DNA of 64,000 nucleotides from Pseudomonas sp. ANT_H12B (GTDB lineage Bacteria; Pseudomonadota; Gammaproteobacteria; Pseudomonadales; Pseudomonadaceae), in contig NZ_VOBI01000002.1 of the NCBI RefSeq assembly GCF_008369325.1, positions 186,001 to 250,000 on the forward strand. The letters run 5' to 3'. Under the pieces are notes generated by a model. It did no database searches. It was not told where the DNA came from and was given only the letters and a program-made list of their open reading frames with translations. Below are positions 44,281 through 53,001 of this stretch, piece after piece. The position numbers were made by a program, and so were the translations under genes. The first letter of the stretch is position 1. Each line of letters starts with the position of its first letter.

Positions 44281-45711
44281 TTAGCGGATAAACAGCTTCT
44301 GGATCAGTTTCTGAATGGATTTGCCGTACGGCGGGTAGATCAATTTCGCCGCGTTGAACCGTTGTTTGATCAGCACACCTTTGGCTTTACTGAAGGTCAG
44401 GAAACCTTCGTGGCCGTGGTAATGCCCCATGCCCGAGGCGCCGATGCCGCCAAACGGCATGTCGTCCTGAGCAACGTGCAACAGCGTGTCGTTCAGGCAC
44501 ACGCCGCCGGAATGGGTTTCGTGGAGTACGCGGTTTTGCTCGCGCTTGTCGTAGCCGAAGTAATACAGCGCCAGCGGACGAGGCCGTTGGTTGATGTAGG
44601 CAAAGGCTTGATCCAGATCCTTGTAGGGAACGATCGGCAGCAGCGGACCGAAGATTTCATCCTGCATCACCAGCATGTCATCGGTGACATTGAGCAACAG
44701 GCTGTGGCTCATGCGGCGACCCTGACCCTGATCGAACAGCGGAATCAGCAGCGCGCCCTTGCTGGTGGCGTCGCTGATGTAGCCGTTGAGACGCTCCAGT
44801 TGTCGGCCATTGATGATGGCGGTGTAGTCCGGGTTGTCGGTCAGGGTTGGATAGAACCCGCGAACCGCCTGTCGATACGCTTCAACGAAAGCACCAATGC
44901 GGTCTTCCGGTACCAGCACGTAGTCCGGCGCGACACAGGTTTGCCCGGCGTTGAGCGTCTTGCCGAAAGCGATCCGTTCGGCGGCGTCCTTGAGTGGCAC
45001 ATCGCGCGAGACGATGGCCGGGGACTTGCCACCCAGCTCAAGGGTCACCGGCGTCAGGTTCTCGGCCGCGGCGCGCATCACGTGTTTGCCGATGCTGGTG
45101 GCGCCAGTGAACAGCAGGTGATCGAAACGCAATTTGGAGAACGCCATGCCGATATCGGCCTCGCCCAGCACCACGCAGACCAGGTCTTGAGGGAAGATCC
45201 TCCCCAGCAATTCCTTGAGCAGTAAACCGGTGGCGGGGGTCGACTCGCTGAGTTTGAGCATCACCCGATTACCCGCCGACAACGCGCCGACCAATGGCCC
45301 GACGGCCAGATACAGCGGGTAGTTCCACGGCACGATCACCCCGACCACGCCAAGCGGTTGGTAAATGACTTTGGCCGAGGCGGGTTGAAAGGCGATGCCG
45401 ACCTTGCGCCGGGAAGCTTTCATCCAGCTATTGAGATGCTGGCGGGTGTAGTGAATGCCATGCAGGCAGGGCATCAGTTCGGCGAGCAGCGTTTCATCGG
45501 CGCTGCGGTGGCTGAAGTCCTGGCTGATAGCGTCGATCAGAGCTTGCCGTTCATTGCTCAACAGATCGCGCAGGGCTTTAAGCCACTGCTGACGCTGGGC
45601 TGCCGGCGGCATCGGGTTGGCGGCATACGCTGCTCGCTGGGCATCGAACAGGGCTTGGAGTTCTTCCAGAGGCTGCTGTAGGTTCTGCAGGTAGGCGATG
45701 TCAGCAGTCAT
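44281..45711 (-). CDS. calB: Coniferyl aldehyde dehydrogenase
   Basis: 476 residues, class-3-like NAD(P)-dependent aldehyde dehydrogenase. It has GVIVPWNYPLYLAVGPLVGA, the catalytic Glu block VTLELGGKSPAIV, the catalytic Cys in NAGQTCVAPDYVLV, and a C-terminal membrane-associating stretch (LIQKLFIR) as in CalB. It oxidises coniferyl or other long or aromatic aldehydes. It heads the operon with the Tat subunit and GMC oxidoreductase and is divergent from the TetR gene, which likely represses it. Confidence 0.85.
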   Translation of the reverse strand: MTADIAYLQNLQQPLEELQALFDAQRAAYAANPMPPAAQRQQWLKALRDLLSNERQALIDAISQDFSHRSADETLLAELMPCLHGIHYTRQHLNSWMKASRRKVGIAFQPASAKVIYQPLGVVGVIVPWNYPLYLAVGPLVGALSAGNRVMLKLSESTPATGLLLKELLGRIFPQDLVCVVLGEADIGMAFSKLRFDHLLFTGATSIGKHVMRAAAENLTPVTLELGGKSPAIVSRDVPLKDAAERIAFGKTLNAGQTCVAPDYVLVPEDRIGAFVEAYRQAVRGFYPTLTDNPDYTAIINGRQLERLNGYISDATSKGALLIPLFDQGQGRRMSHSLLLNVTDDMLVMQDEIFGPLLPIVPYKDLDQAFAYINQRPRPLALYYFGYDKREQNRVLHETHSGGVCLNDTLLHVAQDDMPFGGIGASGMGHYHGHEGFLTFSKAKGVLIKQRFNAAKLIYPPYGKSIQKLIQKLFIR

Positions 45712-45740
45712 TGTCGGCTCCGGATTTATTGTAATGAGGA

Positions 45741-45768
45741 ACTTTTTAGAGTCTAAGCTCTAGAAAGT
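45741..45768. promoter_or_regulatory. Probable TetR operator between calB and the tetR-type gene
   Basis: ACTTTTTAGAG and CTCTAGAAAGT form an inverted repeat (10 of 11 positions) around 6 bp, 30 bp from the calB start and 91 bp from the regulator start. Its size and place fit a TetR dimer site controlling both directions. Confidence 0.6.
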
Positions 45769-45858
45769 CAAATGACATCCTGGCGCGGCTTTGTTTTATC
45801 CGCTCCCGGATAGGTCGTAAGATGCCCGTCATCGCCCTCTGAATTAAAGCTCAAAGCC

Positions 45859-46530
45859 ATGGCCCCACGGATCAAAACCAGCGCGCGCATCGTGCAGAAC
45901 AGCCTGGAGCTGTTCAATCAGCAGGGTGAGCGCAGCATCAGCACCAACCACATTGCAGCCCACATGGAAATTTCCCCGGGTAACCTGTACTATCACTTCC
46001 CCAACAAGCAGGCGATCATCGCCGTGCTGTTCAGTGAGTACGAAAGCCTGGTGGACAGCTTCCTGCGCCCGCCCCAGGGCCGCGCCGCCACGGTCGAAGA
46101 CAAGCGTTTCTATCTCCAGGAATTGCTGGCGGCGATGTGGCGTTACCGGTTTTTGCATCGCGACCTTGAGCACTTGCTCGACAGCGATCCCGAGCTGGCC
46201 GCGCGGTATCGACGCTTTTCCCAGCGCTGCCTGATTCATGGCACACACATCTACGCGGGCTTCGTCGAGGCCGGCATCCTGCGCATGGATAAGGTCCAGA
46301 TCGAATCCCTGACCCTGAATGCCTGGATCATTCTTACGTCCTGGGTACGTTTTCTGTGCACCACGCGGGAAAACTCCAATCACCTGAGCGAGCAGGCCAT
46401 TAAACGTGGGGTGTATCAGGTGCTGGTGCTTGAAGCCGGGTTCGTTACCGATCAATCGCGCGACGCGGTGAATGCGTTGTTCGAAGAGTTTTATGTGCCG
46501 CTGGCCCAAGCGCTGGAAGAAGTGCAGTAG
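45859..46530 (+). CDS. TetR-family transcriptional regulator
   Basis: 223 residues. The N-terminal helix-turn-helix (SARIVQNSLELFNQQGERSI, then STNHIAAHMEISPGNLYYHF) is of the standard TetR/AcrR form. The C-terminal ligand domain (about 75-220) resembles regulators of fatty-acid or aldehyde metabolism. Divergent orientation to calB and the palindrome at 45741 suggest that it represses calB and itself and is released by an aldehyde or alcohol. Confidence 0.87.
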   Translation: MAPRIKTSARIVQNSLELFNQQGERSISTNHIAAHMEISPGNLYYHFPNKQAIIAVLFSEYESLVDSFLRPPQGRAATVEDKRFYLQELLAAMWRYRFLHRDLEHLLDSDPELAARYRRFSQRCLIHGTHIYAGFVEAGILRMDKVQIESLTLNAWIILTSWVRFLCTTRENSNHLSEQAIKRGVYQVLVLEAGFVTDQSRDAVNALFEEFYVPLAQALEEVQ

Positions 46531-46563
46531 GATCGAACATCGCCTTAATCACAGGAGCCCGTT

Positions 46564-47418
46564 ATGCCCATTGCGCAACTGATCAGCCCGCAAGCGTTGG
46601 ACCTGAAAAAGGAGGCGCCAGGGCTGGTGATTCTGGATTGTCGGTTTGCCCTCGAAGACCCGGATTACGGTCAGCGCAGTTATGCCGAAGGGCATATCGC
46701 CGGGTCGAGCTTTGCCGATCTTGAGCGTGATTTGAGCGGGACAGTGGTCAAGGGTGTGACCGGGCGCCATCCGCTGCCTGAACCCGAAGACTTGATCGAG
46801 CGCCTGCAAGCCTGGGGTGTCAACGCCGACAGCGAAGTGATTTTGTACGACGACGGTCCGGGTGCCTATGCGGCGCGGGCCTGGTGGTTGCTGGCCTGGC
46901 TGGGCAAGCGCGATGGCGTATTCATCCTCGATGGCGGGCTCAAGGCCTGGCACGCGGCCGGATTGCCGCTGAGCCTTGATGCGCCAGGCGTTGAGCGTGG
47001 CACTTTCACTGGCAAACAGGACGATGCGCTGATCCTGAGTGCCGAACAGCTTCAGCAGCGTCTCGGTCAGCCAGCGCTGACCTTGATCGATGCCCGGGCC
47101 TTGCCGCGCTTCAAGGGCGAAGTAGAACCGATTGACCCGATTGCCGGGCACATCCCCGGCGCGCAATGTGCGGCGTTCACCGACAACCTGGGCAGCGACG
47201 GGCGTTTCCTGCCGGCCGATCAGCTCAAGCAGCGTTTTGCCGCGAAGCTTGGCAATCGTTCGTCGACCGATCTGGTGGCGTATTGCGGTTCTGGCGTGAC
47301 GGCCTGTCACAACCTGTTTGCGTTGTGCCTGGCGGGTTATCCGTTGGGGTCGTTGTATGCCGGGTCGTGGAGCGAGTGGATCAATAACCCCGCGCACGGC
47401 ATCGCCCTCGGCGAATAA
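46564..47418 (+). CDS. Two-domain sulfurtransferase (3-mercaptopyruvate/thiosulfate type)
   Basis: 284 residues with two rhodanese domains. The N-terminal inactive domain starts VILDCRFALEDPDYG; the C-terminal one has VAYCGSGVTACHN. The CGSGVT loop is typical of 3-mercaptopyruvate sulfurtransferases, whereas thiosulfate-type enzymes tend to have CRKG. It transfers a sulfane sulfur to cyanide or thiols. AGGAGC precedes the ATG at 46564, 33 bp after the TetR gene. Confidence 0.85.
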   Translation: MPIAQLISPQALDLKKEAPGLVILDCRFALEDPDYGQRSYAEGHIAGSSFADLERDLSGTVVKGVTGRHPLPEPEDLIERLQAWGVNADSEVILYDDGPGAYAARAWWLLAWLGKRDGVFILDGGLKAWHAAGLPLSLDAPGVERGTFTGKQDDALILSAEQLQQRLGQPALTLIDARALPRFKGEVEPIDPIAGHIPGAQCAAFTDNLGSDGRFLPADQLKQRFAAKLGNRSSTDLVAYCGSGVTACHNLFALCLAGYPLGSLYAGSWSEWINNPAHGIALGE

Positions 47419-47432
47419 ACGCAGATCCAAAT

Positions 47433-47520
47433 GTGGGAGCGGGCCTGTTCGCGAAGGCGGATTAACATTCAACATTGATGCTGACTGTTGTACCGCTTTC
47501 GCGAGCAGGCTCGCTCCCAC
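47433..47520. repeat. REPIN, partly divergent
   Basis: The first arm (from 47433) reads GTGGGAGCGGGCCTGTTCGC and ends in GAAG rather than GAT; the second (47497-47520) has TTTCGC. It sits between convergent genes. Confidence 0.82.
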
Positions 47521-47547
47521 ATGGGGTATCAGTGTGCTTTGTGAGAT

Positions 47548-48378
47548 TTAACAAAGCCGGGCGCTGCGATACGCCCCCGGCCCCACCCCGTAAACCTGCT
47601 TGAATTGCCGACTCAGATGACTCTGATCGGCAAATCCCAATTGCGTGGCGACTTCCAGCGGCAAGCAACCACCCTGTAACAATACCCGCGCCCGGGCGAT
47701 GCGCTGCTGCATCAGCCAGGTGTGCGGCGGCATGCCGGTGGCGCGGCGGAACACCCGAGCGAAGTGGAAAGGGGAGAGGTTGACCGCTGCCGCGAGTTCT
47801 TCCAGAGACGGCGGTGCCGCCAGTTGCGTTTGCAGCAGGTCCTTGGCCAGGGCCACCGCCCGGTGTTCCTTGCCGGGTTTGCCGGCAATCGGCACGGCCG
47901 CGTGGCGCTGCAGCAGCGACAGCATCATTTCTCGCCAGACCGTCTGTTGTTGCAGGGCCGTGGAAGGGCTTTCGAGCAAGCGATGCAGTTGGCAGAAACC
48001 CTTTACCAGATCCGGATCGCGATACAGCGTGGCGCCGAACGCCGGCAAGTTGTTGGCCGGCAGTTCAAGCTCGGCCAGCAACGAGAGAATTTGCCCGCTA
48101 TCGGGATAAAACGCCCGATACAACCAGCCGTCTTCCGTGCCTTTATGGCCGGTGTGCAGTTCGTCGGGGTTGATCAGCACAAGCGTGCCGCTGCCCGCCA
48201 GGTGTTCAGCACCGCGATAGCGATAACGCTGGGCCCCTGCCATGATCATGCCGATCACGTAGCCGTCATGCACATGGGGCGCGAAGCGATGTTCGATGTA
48301 GCGCGCAGACAACAACTCGACCCCGGCCAACGGCGCTGTTTGCCAGAAACGGATCGACTCGCCCTGATCGGTTTCCAT
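47548..48378 (-). CDS. AraC-family transcriptional regulator
   Basis: 276 residues. The N-terminal cupin sensor (about 10-150; RFAPHVHDGYVIGMIMAG) precedes the two C-terminal helix-turn-helix motifs (LEELAAAVNLSPFHFARVFR and VATQLGFADQSHLSRQFKQV). The target is unknown; a LysE-type exporter is often regulated by such proteins, but none is adjacent. It begins 4 bp after the YheT-like gene ends, so the two may be cotranscribed. Confidence 0.85.
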   Translation of the reverse strand: METDQGESIRFWQTAPLAGVELLSARYIEHRFAPHVHDGYVIGMIMAGAQRYRYRGAEHLAGSGTLVLINPDELHTGHKGTEDGWLYRAFYPDSGQILSLLAELELPANNLPAFGATLYRDPDLVKGFCQLHRLLESPSTALQQQTVWREMMLSLLQRHAAVPIAGKPGKEHRAVALAKDLLQTQLAAPPSLEELAAAVNLSPFHFARVFRRATGMPPHTWLMQQRIARARVLLQGGCLPLEVATQLGFADQSHLSRQFKQVYGVGPGAYRSARLC

Positions 48379-48382
48379 AGCC

Positions 48383-49378
48383 TTACTCGCGGCCTACAGC
48401 GGTCAACCATTGAGGAATACGCCGTTCCAGGTAGTAGCCCGGTTGCCGGAACGTCCCATCGACGAAGCCGACATGCCCACCCTTGGCTTGCAACTCGAAT
48501 TGAGTGCAGGCGGACAATTCGTCGGCTTGCGGCAGGCTGTGGGGAAACACAAAGGGGTCGTCGGCCGCCTGAATGATCAGGGTTGGCGTGCGGATCTCCC
48601 CAAGGAAATAACGACTCGAGGCGCGGCGATAGTAATCCTCGGCATCGACGAAACCGTTCAGCGGCGCCGTCACCCGGCCATCGAAGTCCCAGAACGTGCG
48701 CATGTTTTCCAGCGAGCCCAGGGCGGCCAATGCAGCCAGTCCATCCTCGCGCCCGTCATGCTGGAACTGCCGCTGCTTGTTCCTGATGTAAGCCACCATT
48801 TCACGCATGAAATGCGCCTGATAGACCTTGGAGAAACCCATACCGATACGGTCGGCGCAATGATCGAGGCGGAAGGGCACCGACACAGCCACTGCGCCGA
48901 TCACACCGCTGTCGCTGCCGGTCTCGCCCAAATACTTGAGCAAAATATTGCCGCCCAGGGAATAGCCGACCGCATACAGTGGCGCCAGAGGTCGTTTGGC
49001 TTTCAGGTGTTTGATGGCTTCGGCCAGGTCTTCACTGGCACCGGAATGGTAGCTGCGCGGCAACAGATTCGGCTCGCCCGAACAGCCGCGCCAGTTCACC
49101 GCAACACTGGCCCAGCCTTGGGCACCCAGCGCTTTTTGCACTCCGGCCACGTAAGGCGAATTCGACGAACCGGTCAGACCGTGCAACACCAGCACCAATG
49201 GAGCAGTGGCGCTATGAGGGCCGTGCCAATCCAGGTCGAGGAAGTCGCCATCTTCAAGCCACAAACGTTCGCGCTGGCGTTCGACATGCGTGGTTTTGCG
49301 CCACAGCGGTCCCCACAAAGTCTGCAAGTGCGGGTTGCCGAGGCCTAAGGCTGGTCTGAAGGACGGCGGTTGAGTCAT
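48383..49378 (-). CDS. YheT-like alpha/beta hydrolase
   Basis: 331 residues. The nucleophile elbow VGYSLGGNILLKYLGE, the oxyanion region LVLHGLTGSSNSPYV, the acid in TLIIQAADDPFV and the His in GGHVGFVDG give a complete catalytic triad in the UPF0017/YheT family. Probably an esterase or lipase with an unknown physiological substrate. I start at the ATG at 49378 (MTQPPSFRPALGLGNPHLQT); the frame is open upstream but unlike the family. Confidence 0.86.
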   Translation of the reverse strand: MTQPPSFRPALGLGNPHLQTLWGPLWRKTTHVERQRERLWLEDGDFLDLDWHGPHSATAPLVLVLHGLTGSSNSPYVAGVQKALGAQGWASVAVNWRGCSGEPNLLPRSYHSGASEDLAEAIKHLKAKRPLAPLYAVGYSLGGNILLKYLGETGSDSGVIGAVAVSVPFRLDHCADRIGMGFSKVYQAHFMREMVAYIRNKQRQFQHDGREDGLAALAALGSLENMRTFWDFDGRVTAPLNGFVDAEDYYRRASSRYFLGEIRTPTLIIQAADDPFVFPHSLPQADELSACTQFELQAKGGHVGFVDGTFRQPGYYLERRIPQWLTAVGRE

Positions 49379-49477
49379 TGCGGAGCGCGGTTGCACATCA
49401 ATTCTCGGTAAAGGTCTTCGTGAGGCTGCACAACGACGCGGCGGGCCTTCGCCATGACCGCGTCGCCCATGCAAAAA

Positions 49478-50950
49478 CTAACTTGCCACAAAGTCGCCTG
49501 ATGCGCGACACATGGCATTCGCGGCGCTTTCGATGGGGCTCGGCAACGGTTCCTGATTTGTCTTCGGACCCAGAATTACAGCACTCCATCCCTGCGCGTC
49601 GAAATGCTGGTTGAGCGCGGTTTTGACCGATTCGAGGTTCAGCTCAAGGGCCGTTTCGGTGGAGGAATCGAGTTCCAGCGGTAGATTGTGGGCACTAATG
49701 CTGTGGAGCTGGCCCAGAATCTGTGCATTGGAGGCGCTATTCAAGGGTGCGCTGCCGGTCAGACGCGTTTTGGTGTTATCGAGTTCTTCTTGTGTCGGAC
49801 CATAGGCGAGGAAGTCGCCGAACATCTCTTTGATTCGCGCCACCGTTGCATCGGCCAGTTCCGGTCGAGTCTGCAAGTCGATAGTCAGAGTGCCTTGTGC
49901 TTGAAGGGCAGAGATACTGGCTTGAACGTCATAGGTCAGGCCTCGAGTTTCGCGAAGATCATTCATCAGTCTGGTGGTGAAAATCTGGCTCGCTATCTCA
50001 AGTGCGACATAGTCGGGACTGTTTCGCAGGACGCTTGGCTGGGCAAGTCGAAGGTAAGCCTGGGCCGACGACCGTTCCACGCGCAAAAGACTTTGGGAGG
50101 TGGTGGAACTGACCGGTTTCTTGAGGGGGGCGATGGCCGGACTCTGAGGCAATGCATTGGAAATTTGTGCGCCAATGCGTTGGGCTTCTTCCTCCGATAG
50201 ATCGCCAACCAGCGTTATCAGTGCGTTGCCCGCGCCATACGCTTCGCGGTGGAAATCCTGCGCCTGGGTTTGGGTGATGGAGGCAAGTCCGGTCCTCGTT
50301 CCATAGATGGACTGCGCATAACCATGGCCAGGTAACAACAAACCAACGAGGGCCTGATTGGCCTGTAATTCGTAAGACTGGTCCTGCAAATCCAGAAAGT
50401 GCAGCAGCTGGGACTTTACGCCAGTCAGGGCATTTTCCGACAACAAAGGCTTGCCGAGCACTTGGGCGAACAGTTCAAGGGCTGGCGCGCGCCGGGTTTC
50501 ATCGCTCAAGCTGCGCAATGAAAAACTGGCCCGGTCCTGGCTGATGCTCATGCCCAGCTTCGCCCCCAGGTTGTCGAAGGTCTCCTGGATAACGTCACGA
50601 TCCTTGCCGTCCACGCCTTCATTCAAAAGACTAAAGGTCAGTGCTGCCAGGCCGGGTTTGTGCGCCGTGTGAGCACTGCCGGCGGCAAAACTTACATGGA
50701 CATCGAACATCGACAGGCCAGTGGTCTGGATGAATAGAATCTTGGTGCCGGACAGCGTTTTATACCCCTTGATCGCCAGCGGCCTGCGGAGTGACGGAAC
50801 CAGAGGTTCACTCAGTGATTGCAAAGAGGGTTTGGATGGCGTGGACGAAAGGGCAGCAGGCGCCGCGCAGAGCTGCCCACTCAGGGACAGGCCGACCAGC
50901 ATTAACCACAACGTGCTCACTATGCCGGTGACACATCTGAACTTATTCAT
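49478..50950 (-). CDS. M16 peptidase-like subunit, inactive partner (accessory pair)
   Basis: 490 residues with a signal peptide (LMLVGLSLSGQLCAAPAALS). It has the M16 fold but no HxxEH; the corresponding region reads KPGLAALTFSLLNEGVDGKD. It is therefore the non-catalytic half of a heterodimeric peptidase, as in other M16B pairs. Its start overlaps the end of the catalytic gene by 8 bp. It is a clear but diverged paralogue of the protein at 53001-54491 (shared MFDVHVSFAAGS/MFDMRLIFAAGS-type and NEGV-GKD blocks). Confidence 0.85.
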   Translation of the reverse strand: MNKFRCVTGIVSTLWLMLVGLSLSGQLCAAPAALSSTPSKPSLQSLSEPLVPSLRRPLAIKGYKTLSGTKILFIQTTGLSMFDVHVSFAAGSAHTAHKPGLAALTFSLLNEGVDGKDRDVIQETFDNLGAKLGMSISQDRASFSLRSLSDETRRAPALELFAQVLGKPLLSENALTGVKSQLLHFLDLQDQSYELQANQALVGLLLPGHGYAQSIYGTRTGLASITQTQAQDFHREAYGAGNALITLVGDLSEEEAQRIGAQISNALPQSPAIAPLKKPVSSTTSQSLLRVERSSAQAYLRLAQPSVLRNSPDYVALEIASQIFTTRLMNDLRETRGLTYDVQASISALQAQGTLTIDLQTRPELADATVARIKEMFGDFLAYGPTQEELDNTKTRLTGSAPLNSASNAQILGQLHSISAHNLPLELDSSTETALELNLESVKTALNQHFDAQGWSAVILGPKTNQEPLPSPIESAANAMCRASGDFVAS

Positions 50951-52289
50951 TGTTTTTCTCCGGCAGGATTTGCGTAGTGCTCATGCGCGCTCGTGTCAGG
51001 TAAGTGATTGCAGCTTGTTGAATATCCTCTGGTGTGACCTTGTTCAGCTCGTCCGACTCCTGATCCGCGAGCCGCCAGTCCAGGCCAATCGTTTCCAGTA
51101 AACCGAGGGTGTTGGCCTGGTTGTCCAGATCGTCCTTTGCATAAACCGAGTTGGTGATCAGGAGGGTCTTGGCGCGATCCAGCTCTGCCTTTTCCGGCGC
51201 TTTGTCTTTCAGTTCATCGATCATTTGCCATACGCGGGCGAGTGCATCTTCCGGCTTTTTTATTTTGTCGGAATTGAGGTGGGTGCTGATCGTCAGCACT
51301 GAATCGCCGCGAGTGAAGGCGTCGTATTCCGATGCGACTTCGGAGAATATCGCTTCACGTAACTGCAATTGCTGTTTGATCCGGGAGCTTTCGGAATCTG
51401 CCAAAAGTGTGTTGAGCAGGCGCAGGGCGTGAGCAGTCCGACGGTCTTTGGCGGTGGTCAGGGTAGGCGTATTGAAACTGATGATCAGTCGCGGGGCTGA
51501 TAACGGTGCGTGCAGTATCAACGACCTTTCCCCCGGCTCAGCCAGTTCGACAGGCGCCAAGGCACTGGGCGTCGGGCGCCGATCAAGATGGCCGAAGTAT
51601 TGCTGTGCCAGCGCTTTTACGTGATCAGGCGTTACATCTCCTACCACCACAAGCGTGGCATTGTTCGGCGTGTACCAGGCCTGATACCACTCCTGCAATT
51701 GAATGACTTTCATTCGTTGCAGGTCGTGCATCCACCCAATCGTCGGGGTGCGATATGCGCTGGCCAGGTAAGCGATGGTGTCCAGTCGTTCAAAACTGCG
51801 TGCCATTACTTGGTCATCGATGCGCAGTCGACGCTCCTCCTGAATGACAGTCAACTCCGTCCTGAAGTCCTCAGCGCTCAGCTCTGCGGTGCTCATAAGG
51901 TCGGCCATTATTTCAAAAGCGACGCCTAGCCGACCGGGGATCAACGTCTGGTGATAGACAGTGAAGTCCTTGCCGGTGAATGCGTTTTGTGTGGCGCCGA
52001 GTTTTTCCAGCGCCATGGCGAACTCTCCGGCGCAGGCTTTGCTGCTGCCTTTGTAGACCATGTGCTCGAGGGCGTGGGACAGACCTGATTGACCGGGCGG
52101 TTCATAGCTTGCGCCGACCTTCAGCCAAAGCTGGGAGGTCACCACCGGCGAGCGGTGGTCTTCGCGCACCAGGACTTTGAGTCCGTTATCCAGAACAAAT
52201 TCGTGGGTCGAAGGGGGAGAGGCGGCGACAGCCATAAGCGGCAGCCATCCGATAAAAAGCAGCACAAACGTGCAGCGGGAGATGTTCAT
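50943..52289 (-). CDS. M16 zinc peptidase, catalytic subunit (accessory pair)
   Basis: 448 residues. A signal peptide (CTFVLLFIGWLPLMAVAAS) leads to an M16 domain with the inverted zinc motif HALEHM and the distal Glu in TVIQEERRLR. It is closely similar to the catalytic protein at 54484-55839 (shared TPTIGWMHDLQRMK / TPTIGWMADLERMK and YTPNNATLVVVGDVTPD). It should act in the periplasm on unfolded peptides together with its inactive partner. A perfect inverted repeat sits just before its ribosome binding site. Confidence 0.88.
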   Translation of the reverse strand: MNISRCTFVLLFIGWLPLMAVAASPPSTHEFVLDNGLKVLVREDHRSPVVTSQLWLKVGASYEPPGQSGLSHALEHMVYKGSSKACAGEFAMALEKLGATQNAFTGKDFTVYHQTLIPGRLGVAFEIMADLMSTAELSAEDFRTELTVIQEERRLRIDDQVMARSFERLDTIAYLASAYRTPTIGWMHDLQRMKVIQLQEWYQAWYTPNNATLVVVGDVTPDHVKALAQQYFGHLDRRPTPSALAPVELAEPGERSLILHAPLSAPRLIISFNTPTLTTAKDRRTAHALRLLNTLLADSESSRIKQQLQLREAIFSEVASEYDAFTRGDSVLTISTHLNSDKIKKPEDALARVWQMIDELKDKAPEKAELDRAKTLLITNSVYAKDDLDNQANTLGLLETIGLDWRLADQESDELNKVTPEDIQQAAITYLTRARMSTTQILPEKNNE

Positions 52290-52302
52290 CCGTGTACATC
52301 CT

Positions 52303-52334
52303 CAGTGGTTTGCAGGTATTTGCGCAAACCACTG
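52303..52334 (-). promoter_or_regulatory. Perfect 11-bp inverted repeat before the accessory M16 pair
   Basis: CAGTGGTTTGC and its exact complement surround 10 bp. On the minus strand the repeat ends just before GAGGATG, the ribosome binding site of the ATG at 52289. No T run follows, so an operator or mRNA hairpin is more likely than a terminator for rsmD. Confidence 0.5.
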
Positions 52335-52401
52335 TGGATCATTTGGCTGGGTATCTGGCGGTAACTATGTAGTGCACATTCCGGCAGATGACGTCAGTGC
52401 T

Positions 52402-53001
52402 TCAGACACTGCGTTGCCACAGCGCGTAGTAAACCCGCCCGGATTTCTGCTCGCGGTGCAGGCGCCAGCTGCTCGGCAAGCCAAGGGACGACGGCGCATT
52501 TTCGCTTTCAGTGTAGATCCAGGCTTCGTTGGCCAGCCACTGACGCTCTTCGAGCAGCGTGCAAACGGCAGGCAACAGGTCCTGGTTGAACGGCGGATCG
52601 AGGAACACCACGTCATAAGCCGTCGCGGTCTGGGTTTCCAGGTAGCGCAAGGCATCGGCAGTCTGCACCTGGCCGGTGGTGCAACGCAGCGTGCCCAGAT
52701 GTTCCTTGATGCTTGCGACCGCGATGTTACTGGCGTCCAGCGCCTGACCCATGGCCGCGCCACGCGACAAGGCTTCGAGGAACAGCGCACCGCTGCCGGC
52801 GAACGGATCAAGCACCTTGGCGCCCGCGACATACGGCGCGAGCCAGTTGAACAGGGTTTCACGCACCCGGTCCGGGGTTGGGCGCAGGCCCGGGGCATCC
52901 GGGAAGCTAAGCTTTCGGCTGCCCCATTCGCCGCCGATGATGCGCAGTTGGTTCACGCCGTTATGCACGTTGTGAACGGGTTTTTTAGGACGAGTGGCCA
53001 T
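52402..53001 (-). CDS. rsmD: 16S rRNA (guanine-N2)-methyltransferase RsmD
   Basis: 199 residues. It methylates G966 of 16S rRNA. Rossmann motifs VLDPFAGSGALFLEALSRGA (SAM) and VFLDPPFNQD (catalytic NPPF/DPPF type) are clear, with the N-terminal LRIIGGEWGSRKL and RPTPDRVRETLFNWL blocks typical of RsmD. The start ATG at 53001 overlaps the stop of the upstream M16 gene by one base. Confidence 0.96.
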   Translation of the reverse strand: MATRPKKPVHNVHNGVNQLRIIGGEWGSRKLSFPDAPGLRPTPDRVRETLFNWLAPYVAGAKVLDPFAGSGALFLEALSRGAAMGQALDASNIAVASIKEHLGTLRCTTGQVQTADALRYLETQTATAYDVVFLDPPFNQDLLPAVCTLLEERQWLANEAWIYTESENAPSSLGLPSSWRLHREQKSGRVYYALWQRSV

